NCBI GenBank assembly: GCA_025354885.1
Contig: JANXLY010000143.1
Span: forward strand, 1 to 61,786
Origin: Acidobacteriota bacterium
Lineage (GTDB): Bacteria > Acidobacteriota > Terriglobia > Bryobacterales > Bryobacteraceae
Reading direction: 5' to 3'
Length of the DNA stretch: 61,786 bases
The position numbers were made by a program, and so were the translations under genes. Of this stretch, positions 50,206 through 58,499 are shown piece by piece (within the stretch, counting starts at the first letter, position 1; the number at the start of each line of letters is the position of its first letter). The notes beneath the pieces are model-generated. The model searched no databases and had not been told where the DNA came from. It saw only the letters and a program-made list of their open reading frames with translations.

Positions 50206-51198
50206 ATGAAGATTCTGGTGTGTGGTGGAGCTGGCTATATCGGGAGTCATGTGGCAAAATCGATTCGACTCGCTGGCCATGAGCCAGTGGTTTTCGATAA
50301 CCTCTCGGCCGGCCATGAATGGGCGGTGCAATGGGGGCCACTGGTCCGTGGCGACTTGATGGACCGGGTTGCGATCGAGTCAGCCCTGATTTCGCATCAG
50401 ATTGAGGCGGTGGTCCAGCTTGCAGGCTCAATCAATGTGGGCGAGAGCATGCAGAATCCGGGCAAGTACTTTCGTAACAATTTCTCGATCTCGTTAAATT
50501 TGCTGGAAGCGATGGACGCATCCGGAGTAAAACAAATCGTATTCAGCTCAACAGCAGCGGTCTATGGAATTCCCGCTACCAGTCCAATTGATGAGAGCGC
50601 CGCCAAACGTCCAATCAATCCCTACGGAGAAGCGAAGTGGTTTGTCGAGAGGCTGCTCGATTGGTACTCGCAAGCGCGAGGGTTTCAATGTCTTGCATTG
50701 CGCTACTTCAACGCCGCAGGAGCCGACAGCGAGGGCCAGATCGGAGAGATGCATAGCCCCGAAACACATCTCCTTCCGCTGGTTATCTATGGGGCAATGG
50801 GCAAGCGGCCACCGGTAAAAGTTTTTGGGACGGACTATCCAACGGCCGATGGCACAGCCGTGAGGGATTACATCCACGTCAGCGACCTTGGCAGCGCCCA
50901 TGCTCTGGGGGTGGCGTATCTGGCAAATGGCGGAGCGAGTACGGCCGTCAACCTGGGAACCGGAATGGGTGTCAGTGTTTTCGAAGTCCTTCGTGCAGTA
51001 GAGCATGTGAGCGGCAAGCCGGTGCCTCACGAAATTTTTGGCCGACGGGCAGGAGATCCGCCACATCTGGTTGCAAAATCCGACTTGGCAAAACAAGTAC
51101 TGGGATGGACACCCCAATTCTCTGCCATCGAGACCATTGCGCGGGATGCCTGGGCCTGGAGCGAAAGCGCTTTGCGTCAGGGCCTTTACATGGACTAA
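50206..51198 (+). CDS. galE: UDP-glucose 4-epimerase
   Basis: A 330-aa NAD-dependent SDR epimerase that interconverts UDP-glucose and UDP-galactose. GGAGYIG at residues 7-13, SSTAAVYG (catalytic Ser), NPYGEAK (Tyr and Lys) and the ALRYFNAAGAD motif are all present. ATG 50206 is preferred over a TTG two codons earlier. A normal-length enzyme, probably supplying sugar for the export genes upstream. Confidence 0.93.
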   Translation: MKILVCGGAGYIGSHVAKSIRLAGHEPVVFDNLSAGHEWAVQWGPLVRGDLMDRVAIESALISHQIEAVVQLAGSINVGESMQNPGKYFRNNFSISLNLLEAMDASGVKQIVFSSTAAVYGIPATSPIDESAAKRPINPYGEAKWFVERLLDWYSQARGFQCLALRYFNAAGADSEGQIGEMHSPETHLLPLVIYGAMGKRPPVKVFGTDYPTADGTAVRDYIHVSDLGSAHALGVAYLANGGASTAVNLGTGMGVSVFEVLRAVEHVSGKPVPHEIFGRRAGDPPHLVAKSDLAKQVLGWTPQFSAIETIARDAWAWSESALRQGLYMD

Positions 51199-51222
51199 GA
51201 GTTGTGATGGAGTCAAATCGAT

Positions 51223-52395
51223 ATGAATCGACGCAATGCCATTACTTCAGGTCTTGCCGCACTTTCGGCTCCCATGTTTGTTCCGCAACGCGCCTTTGGC
51301 GCGAATGACCGAATCGCCTACGGAATGATCGCAGTCGGAGGCCGCGGACGATACTTGAACCAGAAATTTTCCGCACAGGGCAACGAATGCGTTGCGGTTT
51401 GCGATGTTTACAGGCCAAACATCGAAAGCGCACTTAAGGATACGCCGCAGGCGAAAATCTTCGGCGACTATCAAGAACTGCTGGCGATGAAAGGTCTCGA
51501 TGCTGTAGTGATCGCTTCGCCGGACCACCATCATTGCCCTATGCTGCTGGCAGCACTCAAGGCTAACAAGGACGCGTATCTGGAAAAGCCCTTATCGAAG
51601 TCGCTCGAAGAATCGAAGCGGATGATCGCGGCGGTGCGGTCAAGCGACAGGATTGTGCAGATCGGCATGCAACGCCGTAGCGCTCCAGCAATCATGAAGG
51701 CAAAGAAACTGGTGGAGGATGGCGCACTCGGACGCGTTTCGCTCGTGCGACCGCAATGGTTCTGGAATGTTTCGAAACCGCTCAACAATACGCCGTTGCC
51801 CGGAGAAATCGACTGGAAGCGTTTTTTGGGAAGCGCCTATCTGCGACCGATCGAGCCCATGCGCTTCCGCAGTTGGCGTTATTTCTTCGACTACGCAGGC
51901 GGCAACATGACCGATCAGGGCACGCACCTCATGGACGTGATGCAGTGGTTTATGGGTGTAACTGGACCAAAGAGCGCAGTGAGCCAGGGCTTTGTCGCAA
52001 AGATGACCGGGGCCGAGCACCCGGACGTATTCAGCGCCACATTTGGATATGACGGGTTCCTGGTCAACTGGACGCTGGACTACGGCAATGCCTACCAGAA
52101 CGGCTGGCAGATCGCTTTTCACGGTGACAGGGGAACACTGCTACTGGACGATGCCGGATTCCGGCTTTACGGCGAGCCGTGGAAGAAGGATGCAGCGCCT
52201 TCAGTTGAAGAACAAGCCCCCGTGCCGGTCGAAGCGCATGTGAAAAACTTTACAGACTGCATGCGAACACGGCAGCAGCCGAATTGCCCGGTGGAAATTG
52301 CGGCACAGGCAGTGAGCGGGCCACATCTGGCGAACCTGGCCATGTTCCGGGAACGAAAAGTGTATCTAGCCGAAGACGGGGTAACCGTTTCGTAG
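51223..52395 (+). CDS. Gfo/Idh/MocA oxidoreductase with Tat-like signal
   Basis: A 390-aa exported NAD(P)-dependent enzyme. The signal MNRRNAITSGLAALSAPMFVP has paired Arg, consistent with Tat export of the folded, cofactor-loaded form. The Rossmann motif is IAVGGRGR, and YLEKPLSK carries the EKP family triad. The C-terminal domain keeps GGNMTDQGTHLMDVMQW with the His/Asp pair. Secreted members of this family are common in acidobacteria; the substrate is probably a sugar derivative. Confidence 0.92.
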   Translation: MNRRNAITSGLAALSAPMFVPQRAFGANDRIAYGMIAVGGRGRYLNQKFSAQGNECVAVCDVYRPNIESALKDTPQAKIFGDYQELLAMKGLDAVVIASPDHHHCPMLLAALKANKDAYLEKPLSKSLEESKRMIAAVRSSDRIVQIGMQRRSAPAIMKAKKLVEDGALGRVSLVRPQWFWNVSKPLNNTPLPGEIDWKRFLGSAYLRPIEPMRFRSWRYFFDYAGGNMTDQGTHLMDVMQWFMGVTGPKSAVSQGFVAKMTGAEHPDVFSATFGYDGFLVNWTLDYGNAYQNGWQIAFHGDRGTLLLDDAGFRLYGEPWKKDAAPSVEEQAPVPVEAHVKNFTDCMRTRQQPNCPVEIAAQAVSGPHLANLAMFRERKVYLAEDGVTVS

Positions 52396-52396
52396 G

Positions 52397-53314
52397 ATGG
52401 CACGCAGAGCTTTCCTGATGCTGGCGATTGCCGCGCTAAGCCAGGCTCAACAAGCAAGTGACTTTGACGGCACGTGGGTGCTGCGGTCCAGTAGCCAGAA
52501 TATCTTTAGTCTCACCCTCAAAGTAGAACGCGGAGTTATCGCAGGTTCACTTACCAAGCCCAAAGCTCTGAGGATCAATCAGGAAGGCGATTTCACGAGC
52601 ATTGGTGCTCAGCAAGTCACGCTTCCTGTCCAGAAGTCAAGAACGGACTCGGGGCAGCTCGAGCTCTTCATTGACGATGACCGCTTCGTCATGACCCGCG
52701 ATGATCGCGACCACGCCTCAATAGTGCTGGAGGGCATGAGGCCCTGGATGCTGGAGCGCGCCGCTGAGAGAAGTAAAGTGCTTCTCGCAAAGAGCCTTCA
52801 GCAACCGAAGTACGCGAAGAATATCAGGGAGCTGCGCACACAATTAAGCAATCTCGTTAAGCAGGATCAGGATGCCAGGCTGGCTTTTGACGAAGCTCGC
52901 ATGAAGGTAGCAGATGCAAAGTGCCGTCCGGAGTTGATTCGCATGTTTAGCCGCTATGGTTGGGTAACAAACTCTCTGGCCGGCAAAGCTGCAGCGCACA
53001 ATTTCTGGCTGCTGGTCCAACACCAGGAACCCGAGTTACAACAGCGTTTTCTTCCGGCACTGGAGAATGCCTCCCATAATGGCGATGCTTCGATGAGCGA
53101 TTACGCCTATCTTTATGACCGGGTGCAAGTGGGCCAAGGCAAACAACAGCGCTGGGGAACTCAGGTCGAGTGCAGGGAGGGTAAACCCGAACTACCGCCC
53201 GTAGAAGACCCGGCTAGCCTCAATGCACGGAGAAAGGATTTGTTCTTGCTTCCCATCGGTGAATACCTGAAAAGCGACTATCTCGTCAAACTCTGCGCTC
53301 AAACCAAGAAGTAG
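52397..53314 (+). CDS. Exported protein with DUF6624-type C-terminus
   Basis: A 305-aa protein with a short signal (MARRAFLMLAIAALSQAQ). Residues ~20-120 form a beta-rich domain (FDGTWVLRSSSQNIFSLTLK). The C-terminal ~160 residues match DUF6624: NFWLLVQHQEPELQQRFL, then SDYAYLYDRVQVGQGKQQRW and PVEDPASLNARRKDL. It lies 1 nt after the oxidoreductase, so it is cotranscribed. The function is unknown. Confidence 0.82.
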   Translation: MARRAFLMLAIAALSQAQQASDFDGTWVLRSSSQNIFSLTLKVERGVIAGSLTKPKALRINQEGDFTSIGAQQVTLPVQKSRTDSGQLELFIDDDRFVMTRDDRDHASIVLEGMRPWMLERAAERSKVLLAKSLQQPKYAKNIRELRTQLSNLVKQDQDARLAFDEARMKVADAKCRPELIRMFSRYGWVTNSLAGKAAAHNFWLLVQHQEPELQQRFLPALENASHNGDASMSDYAYLYDRVQVGQGKQQRWGTQVECREGKPELPPVEDPASLNARRKDLFLLPIGEYLKSDYLVKLCAQTKK

Positions 53315-53330
53315 TCAAAAGTCACTTCCT

Positions 53331-54299
53331 TCAACTGATGGCTGGGATGCCACCGATTGTTTTCGCCTGCCGAACGGCGCGGCGAATCGCAGCGGCCAAT
53401 ACTTCGGCAGCAGCAGCACCAAGGGCGTTGATGTCGATCGGAGGCACTGCCCCTGTTGAAAGCGCGAAGATTGTGTCGCCGTCGCGGGTTGTATGAACTG
53501 GCGAGATTGCACGGATCACCCCGGCTTGAGCGAGCTGCGCAAGCTTGGTTGCCTCAACCTTAGTGAGCTTTGCATTCGTAGCAACTACGGCGAGCGTTGT
53601 GTTGCCGCCTTCAAATATTGGCTCTGCACCGTTCAGCATTTTGCGGACCGTATTTTCGAATTGACGGCTCCTCGCCGAGCGGCGCGCACCTGCAAGAATG
53701 CCTCCTTTTTCATCGAGCACATCTCCAAAGGCATTAACAGCAGCGAGCGCGGCAACCTGAATGCCTTTGAATTTTCCGGACAGCTCCCAGACTGCGGTAC
53801 CTATGCCACCCTTCATCGCACAGGACATCCCGTTGATCTTGCCTACCGTCGCTCCAGTGCCCACGCCGACGTTGCCTTCGGCGATACGGGAAAAGGGCTT
53901 GGAAGCAAATGCCGCAGCTGCAGCAGCCTCACCCATTTCACGCGAAGGCCGAACATGGGGGCTGCCGATCGCCAAATCATAAAGAATTGCCGAGGGAACA
54001 ATTGGGACTCGAGCCGAAGGCATCTGAAAGCCGATTTCGTGTTGTTCCAGCAGCCGTCGCACTCCACAGGAAGCCTCAAGGCCAAACGCGCTTCCACCGG
54101 CGAGCACGAGCGCATGAATAGCAGGCGTGATGTGTAGCGGGTCCAGAACACCAATCTCCGCAGTACCACTTGCACCACCACGGATATCGACTCCGGCCGA
54201 AGCGCCGGCCTCGCACAGAATCACCGTACAGCCGGTGATACCCTCAAGATCGGTTGCATGTCCAACGCGGATGCCAGCAATGGCAGTAAGACCGTTCAC
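53331..54299 (-). CDS. P1-family (DmpA/NylC-type) N-terminal nucleophile hydrolase
   Basis: A 322-aa protein of the DmpA superfamily, which includes L-aminopeptidase/esterase DmpA, beta-aminopeptidases and nylon-oligomer hydrolase NylC. These cut themselves before a Ser or Thr to expose the nucleophile. Here that site is GGN|TTLAVV with T234 as the probable nucleophile. GGASGTAEIGVLDP and GNVGVGTGATVGKI are further family blocks. No signal peptide. It starts with GTG 54299, which lies inside a 16-bp palindrome shared with the divergent MlaE gene. Confidence 0.9.
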   Translation of the reverse strand: MNGLTAIAGIRVGHATDLEGITGCTVILCEAGASAGVDIRGGASGTAEIGVLDPLHITPAIHALVLAGGSAFGLEASCGVRRLLEQHEIGFQMPSARVPIVPSAILYDLAIGSPHVRPSREMGEAAAAAAFASKPFSRIAEGNVGVGTGATVGKINGMSCAMKGGIGTAVWELSGKFKGIQVAALAAVNAFGDVLDEKGGILAGARRSARSRQFENTVRKMLNGAEPIFEGGNTTLAVVATNAKLTKVEATKLAQLAQAGVIRAISPVHTTRDGDTIFALSTGAVPPIDINALGAAAAEVLAAAIRRAVRQAKTIGGIPAIS

Positions 54300-54306
54300 G
54301 AACGGT
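54291..54306. promoter_or_regulatory. Palindrome ACCGTTC-AC-GAACGGT over the start of the P1 peptidase gene
   Basis: A perfect 7-bp dyad with a 2-nt centre in the divergent gap between the P1 peptidase and mlaE. It covers the peptidase GTG (54297-54299), so a bound protein would block one gene directly and could control both. Confidence 0.45.
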
Positions 54307-54350
54307 ATGCTAGCATCAAAACGCTAACAACACCTTGGGGGGCAAACCGG

Positions 54351-55109
54351 TTGCTCGATTACCTCAAAAGCCCAGTACAAACCTTTCAGGACTTCCTCTA
54401 TCTCGCGGCCCGCAGTATCCGGAACGTAACGAAGAAGCCCATTTACTGGAATGACATCCTGATGCAGATGGATTCCATTGGCGTGGGAAGCCTTCCGATT
54501 GTCGCCCTCATCGGTGCATTCAGTGGCATCGTAATGACGCTGCAAATGTCTCGCGCACTTGCGACTTATGGCGCAACCTCTCAGACTGGGCAGGTAGTCT
54601 CGATCAGTATCATCCGCGAACTGGGCCCGGTTTTGACCGCTCTGCTCATTGCCGGACGCAATGCCTCGGGCATCGCCTCTGAGCTTGGCTCGATGAAAGT
54701 GACTGAGCAGATTGATGCAATGCGCGCACTGGGTACGGATCCAATTCAAAAGCTTGTTGTGCCGAGGCTGGTTGCCACATCAATCATGCAACCCCTGCTT
54801 ACTGCCATTGCTGACTTCGTAGGATTGATGGGTGGCCTGTTGATCGCAGTCACCGTAATTGGGAATACTGCCAATCAATACTGGAGCACGGCAACAGACA
54901 TCTTGCAGTTGAACGACATGGTGCAGGGGCTGCTAAAGCCTTTTCTTTTTGCAATTGTCATTTCCCTGGTGGGCTGTTTCTATGGCATGCGTACCTCAGG
55001 TGGAACCCAGGGCGTTGGCTTGGCAACAACCAAAGCAGTTGTCGTTTCAAGCGTCTGGGTGTTTGTAATCGATGCGCTTGTAACGCAGATTTTTGTGAGT
55101 CTGACCTGA
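54351..55109 (+). CDS. mlaE: MlaE-type lipid ABC transporter permease
   Basis: A 252-aa inner-membrane permease of the Mla/Mce system with five or six helices. GVGSLPIVALIGAFSGIVMTL and ELGPVLTALLIAGRNASGIA (EQINAMRALGTDP-like coupling region) are the family core. TTG 54351 is preferred: GGGG lies ~9 nt before it and the normal MlaE length results. An ATG at 54258 in frame would overlap the peptidase gene by 42 nt with unlikely sequence. First of a three-gene transporter operon; it ends 9 nt before mlaF. Confidence 0.9.
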   Translation: MLDYLKSPVQTFQDFLYLAARSIRNVTKKPIYWNDILMQMDSIGVGSLPIVALIGAFSGIVMTLQMSRALATYGATSQTGQVVSISIIRELGPVLTALLIAGRNASGIASELGSMKVTEQIDAMRALGTDPIQKLVVPRLVATSIMQPLLTAIADFVGLMGGLLIAVTVIGNTANQYWSTATDILQLNDMVQGLLKPFLFAIVISLVGCFYGMRTSGGTQGVGLATTKAVVVSSVWVFVIDALVTQIFVSLT

Positions 55110-55118
55110 CGGGGAACT

Positions 55119-55979
55119 ATGGCCGACCCAATTCTTCAATTTGAAGACGTGAGCCTGTCCTACGACGACAAGCTGGTGCTCGACCGCATCAATCTGACTG
55201 TCAACCCTGGAGACACCTACATTTTGATCGGGGCGGCAGGAAGTGGAAAGACAGTACTGCTCAAACTGGCAATGTCCCTGATCAAGCCAAGTGCTGGTCG
55301 CATAAAATTGCTGGGGCGAGACATTACCGACTTGAAAGAAACCGACTTATTCGAAATACGTAGCGAGGTTGGCGTTCTCTTCCAAGAAGGCGGACTTTTT
55401 GATTCTTTGACTATTGCCGAAAATGTGGCCTATCCGCTGCTCAATCAGAAACAGTTGAAAGCACCGGAAGCAGAGATCGAAGCTCGCGTGAAGGAATCGC
55501 TTGAGTTTGTAGAGCTCGGACACACCCTCGACAAGTTTCCGAGCGAGCTCTCGGGAGGAATGCGCAGGCGCGCCGGAATTGCTCGGGCCAATGTCACCAA
55601 CCCTAAGCTTTCGCTTTATGATTCGCCTACCGCAGGCCTTGACCCGATCACGGCTTACACCATCATGTCGCTGATTTTGAAACAGCGCGATTTGCGCAAG
55701 ACCACGACGGTTCTCGCGACACATCGTTATCAGGACGGGGCCATGGCAGCAAACTACCGCTGGGATGAAGCAAGTCATGATGTACTAAGGGCGACACCCT
55801 ACGGACAGTATGCCGATCTCAAGACTACCTTCATCGTGATGAACGAAGGCCGCATCGCATTCGCCGGGACACAGGAGCAACTGGAAGCCTCGCGCGATCC
55901 CTATGTGTCACAATTTGTATTGCATCAGCCTCCGCCAAAGTTAGGGCAGAGCGGAGCACGAGGGCATCTTCCGGCATGA
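55119..55979 (+). CDS. mlaF: MlaF-type lipid ABC transporter ATPase
   Basis: A 286-aa ABC ATPase. Walker A GAAGSGKT, signature LSGGMRRRAGIAR and the D-loop GLDP are intact. The Walker B end, normally DEPT, reads YDSPTAGLDP: the catalytic Glu is Ser. Either hydrolysis relies on another residue, as some atypical ABC proteins do, or this is a recurrent variant in this group. The C-terminal ~50 residues extend beyond the ATPase core. Its stop overlaps mlaD by 4 nt. Confidence 0.92.
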   Translation: MADPILQFEDVSLSYDDKLVLDRINLTVNPGDTYILIGAAGSGKTVLLKLAMSLIKPSAGRIKLLGRDITDLKETDLFEIRSEVGVLFQEGGLFDSLTIAENVAYPLLNQKQLKAPEAEIEARVKESLEFVELGHTLDKFPSELSGGMRRRAGIARANVTNPKLSLYDSPTAGLDPITAYTIMSLILKQRDLRKTTTVLATHRYQDGAMAANYRWDEASHDVLRATPYGQYADLKTTFIVMNEGRIAFAGTQEQLEASRDPYVSQFVLHQPPPKLGQSGARGHLPA

Positions 55980-57046
55980 CATCCAAGAAAACAGGTTGGG
56001 CGCAACTTAGAGTTGGTTTACTCGCCATGGCGGCCTTCGCGCTTCTGGCAGCGCTGATTTTCTACATCACCAGCTCAAGCAGTCTGTTTGAGTCTCGATC
56101 CAAAATCTACGCTTATCTCGACACCAGTGGCGGCTTGCTCAAGAACGCCCCAGTCCGACTGAATGGAGTTCTAATCGGCAAGGTCGTTGAGATCAAACTT
56201 TCCGGCGAGAACAGTCCGAAGCGAATCATTAAGGTCACCCTTGAGGTTTTGGACGACATGTTTCGGGAGATTCCTAACGACTCGAAAGTGTCCATCGGTG
56301 CCGAGAATCTTCTTGGGGCGAAGTTGATCTCAATCAAGAAAGGTGCTTCAACAACGCCTGTAAGCAAAGGCGGCGAATTGCCTAGCGGCTCGTCGCCCGA
56401 ACTGGACGACATCCAGGAGCAAGCCTCGCAAACCATCGCCGTGATGCAGAACATCCTTACTAAAGCCGAAGGCATTGTAAATCAGGTGGAGGCCGGCAAG
56501 GGCACCATCGGCAAGCTCCTGGTAGATGAAGCGCTGTACAACCGGGCAATGAGCATCACGGGAGAAATTGAACGGCTCGCTGCGGCGCTCAATCAAGGTA
56601 GAGGGACCCTTGGCAAACTGCTGAGCGATGAGGCGCTTTACAACGATGTGCGTAAGACGCTCGGCCGAATGGACCTCATCGTCGCCGACATACAGTCTGG
56701 TAAAGGTACGGCAGGCAAACTGTTAAAAGACGAAACCGCCTACGACGAAGCCAAGGCAAGTTTGGTTGAGATGCGTAAGCTGATGACCGATCTGAACGCC
56801 GGCAAGGGCACAGCGGGCAAGTTGCTCAAGGACGAAGCACTAGCCAAACAGCTTTCGGCGACCATTGCTCGGGTAGACACGATTCTCGACAAGGTGACCA
56901 CTGGGCAAGGAACGATTGGCCAATTGTTAGTCAACCCTTCTCTCTATGACAACCTGAACGGCACTTCAGCAGAAATGAAGGGGCTGATGAAGGACTTCCG
57001 CGCAAACCCGAAAAAGTTTCTGCGCATCAAACTGGCGATCTTCTAA
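55976..57046 (+). CDS. mlaD: MlaD-type MCE-domain protein with tandem C-terminal repeats
   Basis: A 356-aa protein with an N-terminal transmembrane helix (~12-33), the MCE domain (~42-120, IYAYLDTSGGLLKNAPVRLN) that forms the lipid-conducting ring, and a long periplasmic helical tail. The tail contains five repeats GxGTxGxLLxDExLY, whose G starts at residues 174, 208, 242, 276 and 310: exactly 34 apart. Such tails probably make a coiled, tube-like extension across the periplasm (inference). No MlaC or MlaA gene follows. Confidence 0.92.
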   Translation: MTSKKTGWAQLRVGLLAMAAFALLAALIFYITSSSSLFESRSKIYAYLDTSGGLLKNAPVRLNGVLIGKVVEIKLSGENSPKRIIKVTLEVLDDMFREIPNDSKVSIGAENLLGAKLISIKKGASTTPVSKGGELPSGSSPELDDIQEQASQTIAVMQNILTKAEGIVNQVEAGKGTIGKLLVDEALYNRAMSITGEIERLAAALNQGRGTLGKLLSDEALYNDVRKTLGRMDLIVADIQSGKGTAGKLLKDETAYDEAKASLVEMRKLMTDLNAGKGTAGKLLKDEALAKQLSATIARVDTILDKVTTGQGTIGQLLVNPSLYDNLNGTSAEMKGLMKDFRANPKKFLRIKLAIF

Positions 57047-57054
57047 GAGGTCAT

Positions 57055-57873
57055 TTGCGCACTCTGCTGGTCAATGCCGATGATTTCGGCTTCACACGGG
57101 ATGTGAATGCGGGCATAGTAGAGGCGCACCGCGAAGGAATCCTTACGGCGACGACGCTGATGGCGGGTGGCGCGGCGTTTGAAGATGCGGTGCGACTGGC
57201 CCGCGAAAATCCCGATCTCGATATTGGTGTTCATTTGCAGATGGTGCAAGGGGACAGTCTGAGTTTGCCTGGACGCACGCTGCCCGGCAGCGTTGGGGTG
57301 TTGGTGAGGGCGTTGTTGGCGGGCGAATGGGATGTCTTGCGGGAACTGGAAGCACAAGTAGAGAAGATCCTCGCCGCCGGCATCCGGCCCACGCACCTTG
57401 ATACGCATAAGCACACCCACCTGCTGCCGGCTGTGCTTGATGCAGTGGCGAGGGTGAGTGATAAGTACGGGATCCGCTGGGTAAGAAAGCCGTTCGATCT
57501 CCCAATGGACGGAAGCAGAGCGAGCTGGAAAACGAGGGGAGCTGCGGTTGTGATGCGGCAAATGCGAGGGCAATTTGACCGGGTGCTGGCGCGGCGCGGC
57601 GCTTCGACCACGGACCATTTCGCAGGCTTTGTCTGGACGGGGAATTATGATGCCGAAGACCTGATCCAGCTAATCCGGAACCTGCCCGATGGCTCTACCG
57701 AATTCATGTGTCACCCAGGAATTCTTGGCGAAGAGTTACGAGTAGCGCAAACACGGCTCAAAGAGTGCCGGGAGCAGGAGCTGAGGGCTTTGACCGATCT
57801 GCGGGTGCGCTCGGCGTTGAGCGAAACGGGTGTGCGGTTGAGTAACTACCGGAGCTTAAGCCGGGAGCGGTAG
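57055..57873 (+). CDS. HpnK/YdjC-type carbohydrate deacetylase
   Basis: A 272-aa cytoplasmic ChbG/HpnK-family enzyme. LLVNADDFGFTRDVNAGI gives the paired Asp, and THLDTHKHTHLLP the metal-binding His pair. In hopanoid synthesis this protein removes an acetyl group, but no hopanoid genes are near, so a chitooligosaccharide-type substrate is equally possible. TTG 57055 is the only reasonable start (AAGAGG upstream). Its end overlaps the convergent histidine kinase gene by 18 nt. Confidence 0.9.
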   Translation: MRTLLVNADDFGFTRDVNAGIVEAHREGILTATTLMAGGAAFEDAVRLARENPDLDIGVHLQMVQGDSLSLPGRTLPGSVGVLVRALLAGEWDVLRELEAQVEKILAAGIRPTHLDTHKHTHLLPAVLDAVARVSDKYGIRWVRKPFDLPMDGSRASWKTRGAAVVMRQMRGQFDRVLARRGASTTDHFAGFVWTGNYDAEDLIQLIRNLPDGSTEFMCHPGILGEELRVAQTRLKECREQELRALTDLRVRSALSETGVRLSNYRSLSRER

Positions 57874-58491
57874 CGAGATCAGGAAGCAGGCGCCGGAGCG
57901 GTCTTCACGATTGGCCGCCGTCACTTGCCCTCCCTCGCTTTCGACAATCGAACGCACAATGTGAAGGCCAAGGCCTTTGTGTTTGGGCGTAGTAGTAAAG
58001 CCGGGTTCAAACAGACTGGGCAAAACGCGAGCCGGGATACCAGGACCTGTATCGCTCACCTGAATTTCGATCCCCGCAGAAGTGGAGCGGGCTGTCACTG
58101 TGATAGTTCCGCCTTGCGGCATCATGCGGGCGGCATTCAGAAAAAGATTGAGCAGGACACGCTCCCAGGCACCACGGTTCCCATCGATCTGGAGCTCTGC
58201 TTCCAATTCCTTGACGAGCTCAATCGTCGGGCCGCGAGAAGAAACCAGGTAGTCGGTAAGCAAAGCTTCGACTTGCTCGATCAGTCGGTCCACATCGGTA
58301 CGGCCACCTTGCGTTTCAAGGCTCTTGACGATGCGGGCGCCGTGCTTGAGGGTCCGTGAGATTGTGGCGCTGAGCTTGGCATGTTTGGGGTCGGCCTTCA
58401 GAATGTCGTTTGCCTCGAAGAGCGTTTCGAAGACATTGTTCAGGTCATGAACAACTCCGGCGAGCGTGAGATTGGCAAGACGATCTGGCAT
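57856..58491 (-). CDS. Soluble histidine kinase without a sensor domain
   Basis: A 211-aa cytoplasmic protein with dimerisation/phosphoacceptor and ATPase domains only. The phosphoacceptor His is in VVHDLNN, the N-box is NLFLNAARMM, the G1 box DTGPGIP and the G2 box KGLGLHIV. The lack of any sensor or membrane part means that the signal comes from a partner. No response regulator is adjacent. It lies 8 nt before aroA in the same strand order, so it is probably transcribed after it. Confidence 0.88.
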   Translation of the reverse strand: MPDRLANLTLAGVVHDLNNVFETLFEANDILKADPKHAKLSATISRTLKHGARIVKSLETQGGRTDVDRLIEQVEALLTDYLVSSRGPTIELVKELEAELQIDGNRGAWERVLLNLFLNAARMMPQGGTITVTARSTSAGIEIQVSDTGPGIPARVLPSLFEPGFTTTPKHKGLGLHIVRSIVESEGGQVTAANREDRSGACFLISLPLPA

Positions 58492-58499
58492 CGGGTGAC

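Noticed and set aside
54258-54350. ATG-started N-terminal extension of MlaE
   Set aside because: Overlaps the divergent peptidase gene and the palindrome, and gives a polar lead not found in MlaE proteins.
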